The translations under genes and the position numbers were made by a program. Below the pieces are notes generated by a model. That model saw nothing but the letters and a program-made list of their open reading frames with translations. It did not search any database and had not been told where the DNA came from. Below, piece after piece: positions 1 to 8,067 of a stretch of DNA of 10,440 nucleotides (position 1 is the stretch's first letter; the number at the start of each line of letters is the position of its first letter). This stretch comes from CAZWVA01 sp964636885 (GTDB lineage Bacteria > Desulfobacterota_D > UBA1144 > Nemesobacterales > CSP1-2), in contig CAZWVA010000078.1 of NCBI GenBank assembly GCA_964636885.1, positions 1-10,440 on the forward strand, read 5' to 3'.

Positions 1-137
1 ACCAGTATATTCATGAAACTCAACCTCGAAAATAGATACCAACTCATAGTATATGCCAAAAGGCTTAGACGGAGGCAATCCAAATTAGGCCCCTAACCCT
101 TTTATACACTATAGTAGGCATGGTTATGTCCCATTCT
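1..137. other. Left-edge spacer downstream of uvrA, no supported gene
   Basis: This stretch follows the uvrA stop on the minus strand. A plus-strand frame is open from base 1 and ends with a TAA at 94-96. It has a basic tail (ending RLRRRQSKLGP) and could be the last 31 residues of an upstream gene. A minus-strand frame opens with ATG at 47-45 (MSWYLFSRLS...) and runs off the left edge without a visible Shine-Dalgarno. Neither is long enough to call. I see no GC-rich hairpin followed by a T-run that would terminate uvrA. Confidence 0.3.
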
Positions 138-2867
138 CTATAGGACCCCTCTTAGATACGCTCCCGTATGCGACCCTTTAACCCTTGCGACCTCCTCCGG
201 GGTACCCTGGGCTACTATATATCCACCGTCTTCACCGCCCTCCGGTCCAAGGTCTATTATATGGTCGGCGGATTTTATGACGTCTAGATTGTGCTCAACG
301 ACGATAACGGTGTTTCCAGAATCAACCAGCCTGTTTAGCACGTTTAGAAGCCTCTTAATATCCTCCGGGTGGAGTCCTACGGTAGGTTCATCGAGGATGT
401 AAAGGATATCCCTTCCGTCCTTCCTCCCGAGTTCTCTTGCGATTTTTATCCTCTGTGCCTCCCCTCCCGAAAGGGTGGGCGCCGGTTGTCCGAGCCTTAA
501 ATAGCCAAGCCCCACATCCTGGAGTACCTTCAACCTTCTAAGAAGAGGTGGAACTCCGGCAAAGAAAACAAGCGCTTCATCAACGGTGAGGTTTAAGATA
601 TCGTCTATGTTTTTTCCCTTGTATCTTATCTCTAGCACCTCTTTCTTGAATCTTTTACCCTTGCATTCATCACATGTCACAAACACATCGGCAAGGAAGT
701 GCATCTCGACCCTTTGCCTGCCCTCCCCCTGGCAGCTTTCGCATCTTCCCCCCGGAACATTGAAAGAGAAATGCGAGGCCGAAAACCCCCTTACCCTCGC
801 ATCCCAGGTGGTCGAGATGACCCTCCTAACCTCATCATAGGCCTTTATGTAGGTTACAGGGTTTGATTTCGAGCTCCTTCCAATTGGTGTCTGGTCAAGC
901 ATTACGACATCGGAGATATAGGACACCCCGGAGATCTCCTTAAACCTACCGACCCTTTCCACCTGGGAGTGGAACCTTCGGGCGAGAGCCGAGTAGAGGA
1001 CATCACGGATGAGGGAGCTTTTCCCGGACCCCGAAACCCCGGTTACACATATTAGGGTCCCCAGTGGAAATAGAACGGTTATATCTTTTAGGTTGTTTTC
1101 CGATGCTCCTATAACAGCTAGCTTTTTGCCATTACCCCTTCTTCTTTTTGAAGGGAGTGGGATACCCTCTTTACGGGTCATATAGAGCTTTGTAAGAGAA
1201 CCGTTTGAATTCTTAAGGAAATCCTCTATAGGGCCCTGATACACGACCTCTCCCCCCCTTTCTCCGGCCATCGGGCCGAGCTCGATTATATGATCGGAAG
1301 AGCGTATCATCTCAAGATCGTGTTCAACCACTATAACCGTATTGTTTCTATCCCTCAGGTCTTTTATAATCGAAACCAGTCTACTTATGTCCCGTGGATG
1401 CAAGCCGATTGAGGGTTCGTCCATTATGTAAAGCGTCTCGGTAAGACTCGATCCGAGCTGGCATGCGAGGTTAACCCTTTGGGATTCACCGCCTGATAGG
1501 GTTTTTGTAAGTCGGGAAAGCGTAACGTAATCAAGGCCTACTTTCATGAGAAAATCGATCCTGGATTTGATCTGTTTTATAATCTCCTTTGTAACCTCCT
1601 TCTCATAGTCACTGAGGGTTAAATCCTCAAAGAAGCCCTTGAGTTCCTTGATCGTCATTTGAGTGATCTCCGAGATCCTCTTTCCACCCACCCTTACCCA
1701 AAGCGCCTCGCTCCTCAGCCTGCTTCCATTACAGAACGTACATGTAAAGGCAGACCTGTATTTACTCAGAAAAACCCTAACGTGCATCTTATAGCTTTTC
1801 TCTTCCAGGTACCTGAAATACCCCCTTACCCCTGGAAACCCCCCATCGCCCTCAAATATGAGCTCCTTTGCTTTTTGACTGAGATCCCTATACGGTGTGT
1901 TTACGTCTATCCCCTTTGTTCGAGCGAATTGGAGTAGTCGCCTCATCTCGTATCTAAGGGAGGGCTTTGTGAACGGTTCGATTGCCCCTTCAGAAAGGCT
2001 TTTTTCCGGGTCCGGGACAACCAGGTCTGGGTCTATCTCGAGTGTATTTCCAAAGCCCCGACAGTGGGGACACGCCCCCTGGGGGCTGTTAAAAGAAAAT
2101 AGAAGCGGCGTCGGATCGTTAAACCTCCTTAGGCAGTACGGGCAATCCAGATCCTTTGAGAACCTGAGTATCCTACCCTGAGAGACATGTATATTTACGT
2201 ATTCGCTCTGGGAGAAGGCCTCTTCAAGGGAATCTAGGATCCTAGGTACCGAGCCCCTATCTATGACTATCCTATCCAAGACGATCTCAGATCCCCGGGG
2301 TAACTCCGAGAGTCCTTCGATATCTAGTACTTTGCCGTCATACAGTAATCTTGTAAACCCCTTGGAGATAAGCCCTTCTGGAGATGTCTCGCCGATTCCC
2401 TCAAGTGGAAACGTTATCATAGCCCTCTTGTCCCCATCCTGCTTTAATAGATCCTCCACAATACTATCTGGAGACCGACGCCTTACCTCCACATCGCAGT
2501 CCGGACAGAATACCCTCCCTATTTTCGCAAAGAGAAGCCTCAGATAATCGTATATCTCCGTAGTGGTTCCTACAGTAGAACGTGAGTTTTTTACGTGGTT
2601 TCTGCTTTCAATGGCAACCGTTGGAGGAAGCCCGATAATATCATCCATATCGGGTCTATCAACCCGCTCGAGGAACTGCCTCGCATAAGTGGAAAGGCAT
2701 TCAACGTACCTTCTAAGCCCCTCGGCGTAGATCGTGTCGAGGGCAAGGGATGATTTCCCGGACCCGCTAAGACCCGTGATAACCGTGTACTTATGACGGG
2801 GGATTGACACCCTGATGTTCTTTAAATTGTTCTCTCTAGCACCCAGTACTACTATCTCGTCTTCCAT
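138..2867 (-). CDS. uvrA: UvrA, excinuclease ABC ATPase subunit A
   Basis: UvrA is the damage-scanning ATPase of nucleotide excision repair; it loads UvrB at DNA lesions in the cytoplasm. The 909-residue product has the full tandem-ABC layout. The first Walker A is at residues 32-39 (GLSGSGKS), the first signature at 457-463 (LSGGESQ) and the first Walker B at 481-486 (IMDEPS). The second Walker A is at 610-617 (GVSGSGKS), the second signature at 799-805 (LSGGEAQ) and the second Walker B at 824-829 (ILDEPT). Zinc-binding cysteine pairs are visible at C242/C245 with C266/C269 and at C709/C712 with C732/C735. The length is slightly under the roughly 940 residues of the E. coli protein, and no key motif is missing. 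Residues 94-100 read NSRSTVG where many UvrAs have NPRSTVG. The ATG start is preceded only by a weak AGG-type ribosome site. It is transcribed alone here, divergent from the gene at 3057, and no CTGT-N8-ACAG LexA box is seen upstream. Confidence 0.98.
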   Translation of the reverse strand: MEDEIVVLGARENNLKNIRVSIPRHKYTVITGLSGSGKSSLALDTIYAEGLRRYVECLSTYARQFLERVDRPDMDDIIGLPPTVAIESRNHVKNSRSTVGTTTEIYDYLRLLFAKIGRVFCPDCDVEVRRRSPDSIVEDLLKQDGDKRAMITFPLEGIGETSPEGLISKGFTRLLYDGKVLDIEGLSELPRGSEIVLDRIVIDRGSVPRILDSLEEAFSQSEYVNIHVSQGRILRFSKDLDCPYCLRRFNDPTPLLFSFNSPQGACPHCRGFGNTLEIDPDLVVPDPEKSLSEGAIEPFTKPSLRYEMRRLLQFARTKGIDVNTPYRDLSQKAKELIFEGDGGFPGVRGYFRYLEEKSYKMHVRVFLSKYRSAFTCTFCNGSRLRSEALWVRVGGKRISEITQMTIKELKGFFEDLTLSDYEKEVTKEIIKQIKSRIDFLMKVGLDYVTLSRLTKTLSGGESQRVNLACQLGSSLTETLYIMDEPSIGLHPRDISRLVSIIKDLRDRNNTVIVVEHDLEMIRSSDHIIELGPMAGERGGEVVYQGPIEDFLKNSNGSLTKLYMTRKEGIPLPSKRRRGNGKKLAVIGASENNLKDITVLFPLGTLICVTGVSGSGKSSLIRDVLYSALARRFHSQVERVGRFKEISGVSYISDVVMLDQTPIGRSSKSNPVTYIKAYDEVRRVISTTWDARVRGFSASHFSFNVPGGRCESCQGEGRQRVEMHFLADVFVTCDECKGKRFKKEVLEIRYKGKNIDDILNLTVDEALVFFAGVPPLLRRLKVLQDVGLGYLRLGQPAPTLSGGEAQRIKIARELGRKDGRDILYILDEPTVGLHPEDIKRLLNVLNRLVDSGNTVIVVEHNLDVIKSADHIIDLGPEGGEDGGYIVAQGTPEEVARVKGSHTGAYLRGVL

Positions 2868-2922
2868 CTTGGCGACCTAAAAGCCACGTGTAACACAGAA
2901 TCATAAAAAACGCCTCACAATT

Positions 2923-2950
2923 AGGATAAAAAACCAGAAGGAATTATCAA
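2923..2950 (-). promoter_or_regulatory. Candidate sigma-70 promoter of uvrA
   Basis: Read on the minus strand, TTGATA (2950-2945) is followed after 16 bases by TATCCT (2928-2923). These match the -35 and -10 consensus at 5 of 6 and 4 of 6 positions. Transcription would begin near 2916, leaving a leader of about 50 nt before the uvrA ATG at 2867. The match is modest and rests on position and spacing only. Confidence 0.35.
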
Positions 2951-3020
2951 CATACGGTAGGGTATCTATTTATGACTCTCAAAGAATCGAGATGTAGCAT
3001 AGTAGTTACAGCACAAGGCC

Positions 3021-3048
3021 TTTACCATTCGAAGGAACCCGATATAAT
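3021..3048 (+). promoter_or_regulatory. Candidate promoter abutting the start codon at 3057
   Basis: A perfect -10 hexamer TATAAT lies at 3043-3048, with a weak -35-like TTTACC at 3021-3026 (16-base spacer). The predicted start of transcription falls at about 3055-3057, on or next to the ATG at 3057. If the promoter is real, the mRNA is essentially leaderless. This fits the absence of a Shine-Dalgarno at normal distance; the only purine-rich stretch, GAAGGA at 3031-3036, lies upstream of the -10. Confidence 0.4.
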
Positions 3049-3056
3049 AACTTTAA

Positions 3057-3449
3057 ATGGCCAGTCTCTTCATGCCTTTTGAGAGCTTTGAATCCGAAAA
3101 AGACAAGGGCGAGGTTAGAGAGATACTCTCAAAGTGCTCCCGCCTTATCGAACACATAGACGACAGGGTTCAGATTACGGTTATAGGGAGGAAAGACAGA
3201 GACTTTTGGGATGAACAGATAGCCATTCCACTCCAAAATAAAAGGATACTAGACCCAAAGATAGAACGCCCCATTCATCCTTCTCAGGAGATAACACACC
3301 TTGCAGTTGTAACGACAAAAACCGAGAGCGAGGAGGGCTACCTCTATGGAAACACTGGTGCTAAGCTTTTCGATTTTACGCGTGCGGTGATACTTAAGAC
3401 ACTAGCCCGATTTCCTAAGAAGCTGGCTCCGGGATCATCCGACCCCTAA
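3057..3449 (+). CDS. Hypothetical protein, 130 aa
   Basis: I do not recognise this protein and assign no function. It encodes 130 residues with no signal peptide, membrane segment or cysteine-rich motif; only one Cys is present. It looks like a small soluble alpha/beta protein: a charged helix-like N-terminal third (residues 12-35), a beta-like stretch VQITVIGRK (about 38-46), a central segment rich in Pro and Ile (IAIPLQNKRI... ERPIHP), a second beta-like stretch THLAVVTTK, and a basic C-terminal helix (FDFTRAVILKTLARFPKK). A TAA directly precedes the ATG at 3057, so the start is 3057 or the next Met at 3072; neither has a ribosome site. It is the only plus-strand gene between two minus-strand genes and converges on the autokinase gene 44 bp away. 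No other long frame competes for this DNA, which favours a real gene. Confidence 0.62.
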   Translation: MASLFMPFESFESEKDKGEVREILSKCSRLIEHIDDRVQITVIGRKDRDFWDEQIAIPLQNKRILDPKIERPIHPSQEITHLAVVTTKTESEEGYLYGNTGAKLFDFTRAVILKTLARFPKKLAPGSSDP

Positions 3450-3493
3450 CCCCGGTTTCGGCATCAGAGTCGTATCCAATGGTATCATCGGCC

Positions 3494-6400
3494 CTAAAGC
3501 GCGGTCTGGTTTTCTACCAAAGCCGGCTCCTTCACTTCTATCCTTATAAGACCGATTGAGCTCAGATAGTACATCAGCTTAAGCATGTCATCCTTTGGCA
3601 ACATGTTAACCGAAGAAACATCGTCTATCATACCGTTTCTACTTAGATGCTGTAGGAATCTAAACTCCCTAGGACTAAAGCCCACGTTTTTCACGTTCTC
3701 CATAAGCTCGGGCTCGGCATTCACAACCACCTTTCCATTCATATGGGAAAACACCCTCTCAATATCCCCAGGGTCTACAAACCGTTTTATTCCCTCATAT
3801 ATGACCTGTAAGGGATTTATCCTATAGGTCAGTATGTTATCTACAAAATCACTCCTCGATTTAAAACCATAGGTTCCCTCCGTGCATTCAAAACCTCTTA
3901 CGAGCTTTTCCTTAACCTGGAATTCGAGCAACCAGTCCAGTTCGTGAGGAGAGATGAAACCCATTTCGATTAGTACCTCACCTATCTTCTTCTTAGAGTG
4001 AGTCACCTTTTCTAAGACCCTTGCATAGTCCTCTTTCTTTATCTTTCTTTCAGCAAAAGCGATACTGCCTAGACGGGTCTTACCATCACCACCCTCGACG
4101 AATACAGGAAACCCCTCAAGAAAGTAGATTTTCAATCTTAATTTGGAATCGATACTCAAAACACCCGTTTTCTTTTGACGGAGAAAAGAGACAAGAAGAT
4201 TCATATACGTGTCCTTTCCGAGGTCACCCCTTTCATCGAATTCGCCCTGCTGGGATGGTTTTGTACTCTGTGTCTCACCACCGTTAGCCGCCGTTACACC
4301 CTTGCTATAATAGTTCTTATAGTAACGGTCGTAATAGTAGTAGTTATCCCTTCCCATTTCAACGCGATTTACCACAACCCCTAAGAACCTCGCATTAATA
4401 TCAGACATCTGTTTCGCTAGGTAGGAGATATCCCTTCTCATAGTTACGCCGATACTCGCAATAACCACGGTTGCATCTACGACCGTAGAAATCATGAGGG
4501 AATCGGCGAGTCCGATTGCGGGAGAGCTATCCATTACTATGTAATCAAAATCCTCCCTTAATCTCCCTATCAGTTGGTTCATCCTCTCCGATTGTAAGAG
4601 CTCAGAGGGATTAGAAACAACCGAACCGCAGGGAAGCACGAAGAGTTGCGGGATCTCGGTGGGATAGATTATCTCATTTATCCCATAATGAGACATAAGG
4701 TAATCACTAAGACCAGGCTTGCTTTCATCTATATCGAAGTTCCTAGCTATACTGGGATGGCGAAGATCGGCTTCTACCAATAAAACCCGATTCGGTCCAT
4801 AGGCCAGGGAAATCGCCAGATTGCTGGCCACGGTTGTCTTACCTTCACCAGGCCAACAACTAGTAATGAGAACAGAACGTATAGAGCGATCCCTTGAGGA
4901 GAGGAGAATGGATGCACGGATAGTACGTATAGCCTCGGAAAAAGGAGACCTCGGATCAGCGAGGTATAGCTTGTCAGTGGAGATAACCGATTTCCTATTA
5001 CTCTTACCATCCTCGAGTTTAAATATGGACCCCAAAACGGGCAGACGCATCTTCTCCCTAATCTCTTCAGGTGTCTTAATAGTCCTATCAAAGAACTCTC
5101 TTAGGAAAGTAACACCCACCGCCCCAATTAATCCCACGATAAAGGCGAGCATAAGGTTACGAGGGATATTGGGTGTAAATGGAAGCTTAGGGATAAAAGC
5201 ATGATCTACAACCTGGATACCCGTAGACTTTATGCCTCCTGTAACGTCGGTTTCCTTAAAACGCTGAAGCAGGGACTCGTATATGCTCTTATTGGTCTGA
5301 ACCTCCCTATCAAGGACGTTGTACTGTATGGTCTTTTCATTTAGGGACATGGCGAGCTTTTCTTGCTCCCTAATACGCTGATTAAGGAGCTCTTCTTTTT
5401 GAGCCGCGGTCTGGTAATCGGATTCAATAGCGGCGATTCTTTGCTTTGTCTCCGCATTGAGGCGCGCACGAACCCCTTCTATCTGTGCCTGGAGTTTCTT
5501 AAGAGGCGGATACTCTGGCTTAAATACGGAGCTAAGATCGCTATACTGGATTAAGAGGTCATTATACTGTTTCTTTAGGTTCTGAATCTGGGGGTCATTA
5601 ATAACCTCCATAATCGTATCGGGGTTTCCGGATTTCACCGCTTTATAGATGGATTCCTTAGCCGTCTTTTCGGTTGCGGTCTGGGCCAGGGATTTTTGTA
5701 GCTCGTCAAGCTGACGGTATATTAGACTCATGTTTTTATCGAGGCCGACTATGTCGTTTTGAGCCAAGAACTGATACAGGGCCTTCTCGGAATTCTCTAA
5801 ATCCCCTTTAACCTCGGCAAGCTGTCTTTCCAGAAACTCCCTCGCAGTACGGGTAGCCTCCAGCCTGCGATTTAGGCTCCATTCAACAAACGTATCGGCT
5901 ATAGCGTCGGCCATTTGTGCGGCGAACTTGGGGCTATAGGCTTGAAAGCTTATGGTGATCAACCGCGAGTCCGCAGATGGGGTTACAAGGATCCTTGTAA
6001 GAAACGTACTTATTACCGAATCGCGCTTTAACTTATCAGAATCGTATTTCTCTAATTCGGGTCCTTCTCCCCCTCCACCAGAGACATCGTCCGTGGGCTT
6101 ATCGATTGTGCTCTGTATGGGCTTTACCACGGTACGAACCATCTTAGTTACGTAGGAGAACAGTATCGAGATGGGATTAAAGTTCGTTTGAGATACCTGA
6201 AAATCGGGATGATCCCAGAGATTGAATTTAGAAAGCACCGCTTCGGCCATTGCACGACTCTGGATAAGATCTCTCTGGGTGTTAAAGAAAGCGGGATCAC
6301 TCGTATTTACCTGCACCACATCCCGGAATTCGACAACGTTCGGGTTTTGAAGTGAAACCTCCACGGTGGATGTGGCCATATACATGGGCTTCGTAAGAAT

Positions 6401-6598
6401 CGAAACCAAAACGGCCGTTATCATCACGGCGAGAAAGAAGAGAAGGGCTATCTTTCTATGCTTCCATATGACCTGCAGATAGGTATATGGGTCTAGTTCC
6501 TCTCCATCAACGGTAGGCGTGGTTATAATATCTATACTATCTTCATATCTTTTAAGTGCTCTACGCTCAGTTGGAACAAGGTCTTTTTCTCCTTCCAT
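3494..6598 (-). CDS. Wzc-like polysaccharide co-polymerase / BY-kinase with C-terminal DUF4388 (PATAN)-like region
   Basis: This is an inner-membrane protein that controls chain length and export of an extracellular polysaccharide through cycles of tyrosine autophosphorylation. The Wzz-like N-terminus has a first membrane helix at about 51-68, a long periplasmic part with coiled coil at about 240-450, and a second helix at about 481-499 preceded by the Pro-rich FIPKLPFTPNIP. The cytoplasmic BY-kinase follows: Walker A PGEGKTT (583-589), Walker A' LLVEADLR (Glu where Asp is usual), and Walker B YIVMDSSP (686-693). The tyrosine cluster DNYYYYDRYYKNYYSKG has eight Tyr at 753-764. Ordinary Wzc/CapB proteins end about there; this one has 270 more residues. 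Residues about 796-1034 resemble DUF4388/PATAN proteins (TGVLSIDSKLRLKIYFLEG, then KIGEVLIEMGFISPHEL, then NPLQVIYEGI). A Gly-rich insert (174-178) lies in the periplasmic part. The ribosome site AGGAG is 10 nt from the ATG, and the gene is 24 nt after the wza-like gene, so the two are probably co-transcribed. Confidence 0.94.
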   Translation of the reverse strand: MEGEKDLVPTERRALKRYEDSIDIITTPTVDGEELDPYTYLQVIWKHRKIALLFFLAVMITAVLVSILTKPMYMATSTVEVSLQNPNVVEFRDVVQVNTSDPAFFNTQRDLIQSRAMAEAVLSKFNLWDHPDFQVSQTNFNPISILFSYVTKMVRTVVKPIQSTIDKPTDDVSGGGGEGPELEKYDSDKLKRDSVISTFLTRILVTPSADSRLITISFQAYSPKFAAQMADAIADTFVEWSLNRRLEATRTAREFLERQLAEVKGDLENSEKALYQFLAQNDIVGLDKNMSLIYRQLDELQKSLAQTATEKTAKESIYKAVKSGNPDTIMEVINDPQIQNLKKQYNDLLIQYSDLSSVFKPEYPPLKKLQAQIEGVRARLNAETKQRIAAIESDYQTAAQKEELLNQRIREQEKLAMSLNEKTIQYNVLDREVQTNKSIYESLLQRFKETDVTGGIKSTGIQVVDHAFIPKLPFTPNIPRNLMLAFIVGLIGAVGVTFLREFFDRTIKTPEEIREKMRLPVLGSIFKLEDGKSNRKSVISTDKLYLADPRSPFSEAIRTIRASILLSSRDRSIRSVLITSCWPGEGKTTVASNLAISLAYGPNRVLLVEADLRHPSIARNFDIDESKPGLSDYLMSHYGINEIIYPTEIPQLFVLPCGSVVSNPSELLQSERMNQLIGRLREDFDYIVMDSSPAIGLADSLMISTVVDATVVIASIGVTMRRDISYLAKQMSDINARFLGVVVNRVEMGRDNYYYYDRYYKNYYSKGVTAANGGETQSTKPSQQGEFDERGDLGKDTYMNLLVSFLRQKKTGVLSIDSKLRLKIYFLEGFPVFVEGGDGKTRLGSIAFAERKIKKEDYARVLEKVTHSKKKIGEVLIEMGFISPHELDWLLEFQVKEKLVRGFECTEGTYGFKSRSDFVDNILTYRINPLQVIYEGIKRFVDPGDIERVFSHMNGKVVVNAEPELMENVKNVGFSPREFRFLQHLSRNGMIDDVSSVNMLPKDDMLKLMYYLSSIGLIRIEVKEPALVENQTAL

Positions 6599-6622
6599 TA
6601 TAGATCTTCTCCTAAGAATTAT

Positions 6623-7615
6623 TTACTCCGGGGCCGAGCCGGTTATAAAAAACGGAAAGAAACGGAAGCCAACCCTAAGTGTCTGAAATAACGCTACGAT
6701 TGGATTCTTGCTTAGATACAAAACATCCTGGTCTTGAAGAGCTATATCCTTCTGCTCTCCTCGTTCAATGGCTTTAAGGTCAACATCCATAACCTGCCTC
6801 TGCCCGTCCTTAAAGCGTAGGAGTTTTACGTCTGAGGCCCTTGCCCCGGTTTCCAATCCGCCGGCCATCTGAACCGCTTGGCTAACCGTAATCTCATCTT
6901 TGAGACGGAATGACCCCGGTTTTTTGACTGCACCATTTACATAAAATGTTCCCGCTTCTGGAACGAATATCATATCGCCCATGCTCACAGGGAGGTTTAA
7001 CTGCGTATCACCCTTAACGAGGAGACGATCGAGGTCTATTTCAATCTGGCCGTTCTGCCCGTGCCGACTCAGATAGAGGAGCTTACCCGCCTCTTCCTTA
7101 AGCCCTCCGGCCATAGCAAGCGCATCCAGGATGCTTCCCTTACCCAGTAGCTCGTAGTTTCCGGGTCTATTTACCGCTCCTACAACGGCTACCTGCTTAC
7201 TCCTGTATTCCTTAACAAAAACGCTTACATGGGGGTCTTTTACGTACTTAGCCCCGATTAGTTCCTGTAGCCTTTCCTCGGATTCCCGAGTCGTAAGCCC
7301 TCCTAGTTCTATCTCCCCCAAAAGGGGGTACGTTACCGTTCCCCTTGAGCTTACCCTAACCTCCCCGCTTAAATCCGCCGCCTCATAAACCTTGATATCG
7401 AGGAGATCCCCTGGACCTATCCTATAATCCTCGTTAACGGAGCTCGTAAAGGACTCCGTTAAGATCCTGTTATTTAGGAGCTTCATCTCTTTATCCTCTT
7501 TGTTGGCCGCATCGGAGAGATCCTTGGGAAGCATCGATTCAGGGGTTTTACTCGCGCAACCGCTTATAACAGCAACCAAAAAGAATAAAAGCACGCTCCT
7601 TTTACAGTACAGCAT
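6623..7615 (-). CDS. Wza-type polysaccharide export outer-membrane lipoprotein
   Basis: This is the probable outer-membrane channel through which the exopolysaccharide leaves the cell; it would dock to the Wzc-like protein encoded 24 nt downstream. The 330-residue product starts with a lipoprotein signal peptide ending in the lipobox ISGC, so Cys20 is the predicted lipidated residue, and Ala at +2 favours outer-membrane sorting. A Poly_export domain (about 63-137, starting YRIGPGDLLDIKVY) is followed by two SLBB beta-grasp repeats, each opening with a similar turn: VVGAVNRPG (about 144-152) and VNGAVKKPG (about 226-234). The C-terminus (303-325, NPIVALFQTLRVGFRFFPFF) is amphipathic, as expected for the segment that forms the alpha-helical barrel in Wza. 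The ribosome site GGAGGGG lies 8 nt before the ATG. The 149-bp gap upstream could hold its own promoter; I see only a weak TTGAAA-N17-TAGAGT candidate at 7698-7670. Confidence 0.95.
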   Translation of the reverse strand: MLYCKRSVLLFFLVAVISGCASKTPESMLPKDLSDAANKEDKEMKLLNNRILTESFTSSVNEDYRIGPGDLLDIKVYEAADLSGEVRVSSRGTVTYPLLGEIELGGLTTRESEERLQELIGAKYVKDPHVSVFVKEYRSKQVAVVGAVNRPGNYELLGKGSILDALAMAGGLKEEAGKLLYLSRHGQNGQIEIDLDRLLVKGDTQLNLPVSMGDMIFVPEAGTFYVNGAVKKPGSFRLKDEITVSQAVQMAGGLETGARASDVKLLRFKDGQRQVMDVDLKAIERGEQKDIALQDQDVLYLSKNPIVALFQTLRVGFRFFPFFITGSAPE

Positions 7616-7764
7616 ATTGAAAACCCCTCCGCCCTAAAGGCATTTTCATCTTTCGATTAGGCTAAGTAGACTCTATTCCCATTTTAACACGTTTTCAACT
7701 GGACTTTGGTCTTTTTTTGCTTAATACAATAGTATTAGATTTGAGCTAATTCAAGACTTTAGGC

Positions 7765-8043
7765 CTAAACTATTTCAACCAGGTTTCTGTCTATCAGGCT
7801 ACCTATCGTACTCAGAACATCGGCTAAAACCCTATCCGAGTCCACATCTAAGACCCCAGAAATCTCGGCCGATATCTCAGAGGGTGTATGGTTTCCATCA
7901 CAGAGCTGCCATATTACACTCGCCATAGGGTTTAGGGCATACGTGTTTTTATTCCTCGGATCAAAGAGCACGGTTTCCTCGTCTATCTCCTCACTCAGTA
8001 TATCGGCCCTTCTCCTTATCCTTCTATTAGAGTAGTCACTCAA
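7765..8043 (-). CDS. PqqD family protein (HPr-rel-A type)
   Basis: PqqD-like proteins are small winged-helix peptide-recognition modules (RiPP recognition elements) that present a substrate peptide to an enzyme. This 92-residue protein shows the family pattern: LFDPRNKNTYALNPMASVIWQLCDG (about 26-50; read as two overlapping parts LFDPRNKNTYALN and ALNPMASVIWQL), then a helix-turn region TPSEISAEIS and a C-terminal helix ending NLVEIV. The start codon is TTG at 8043-8041. It is chosen because a strong AAAGGAGG lies 9 nt upstream and no in-frame ATG occurs until residue 40. The gene lies 24 nt after the HPr-kinase-like gene, so the two are almost certainly co-translated partners; a PqqD-like protein next to an HprK-related kinase is a known pairing (HPr-rel-A system). 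No pqqE-type radical SAM gene or precursor peptide is visible, so a role in PQQ synthesis is unlikely. Confidence 0.88.
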   Translation of the reverse strand: MSDYSNRRIRRRADILSEEIDEETVLFDPRNKNTYALNPMASVIWQLCDGNHTPSEISAEISGVLDVDSDRVLADVLSTIGSLIDRNLVEIV

Positions 8044-8067
8044 ATTCGTTTCCCTCCTTTCTGATAT

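Noticed and set aside
2868..3000. LexA/SOS box upstream of uvrA
   Set aside because: No CTGT-N8-ACAG or GAAC-N4-GTTC match was found; the short GTGTTACAC palindrome is not a known LexA site.
3450..3493. Possible shared terminator between the convergent hypothetical and autokinase genes
   Set aside because: Only 3-bp stems and no T-run are present on either strand.
4774..5091. 105-codon minus-strand frame inside the autokinase gene
   Set aside because: It lies in an alternative frame of the well-supported Walker A-containing kinase region.
7758..7769. 12-bp perfect palindrome TTTAGGCCTAAA at the pqqD-like stop codon
   Set aside because: A couple of such palindromes are expected by chance in 10 kb, and it has no loop or T-run to act as a terminator.
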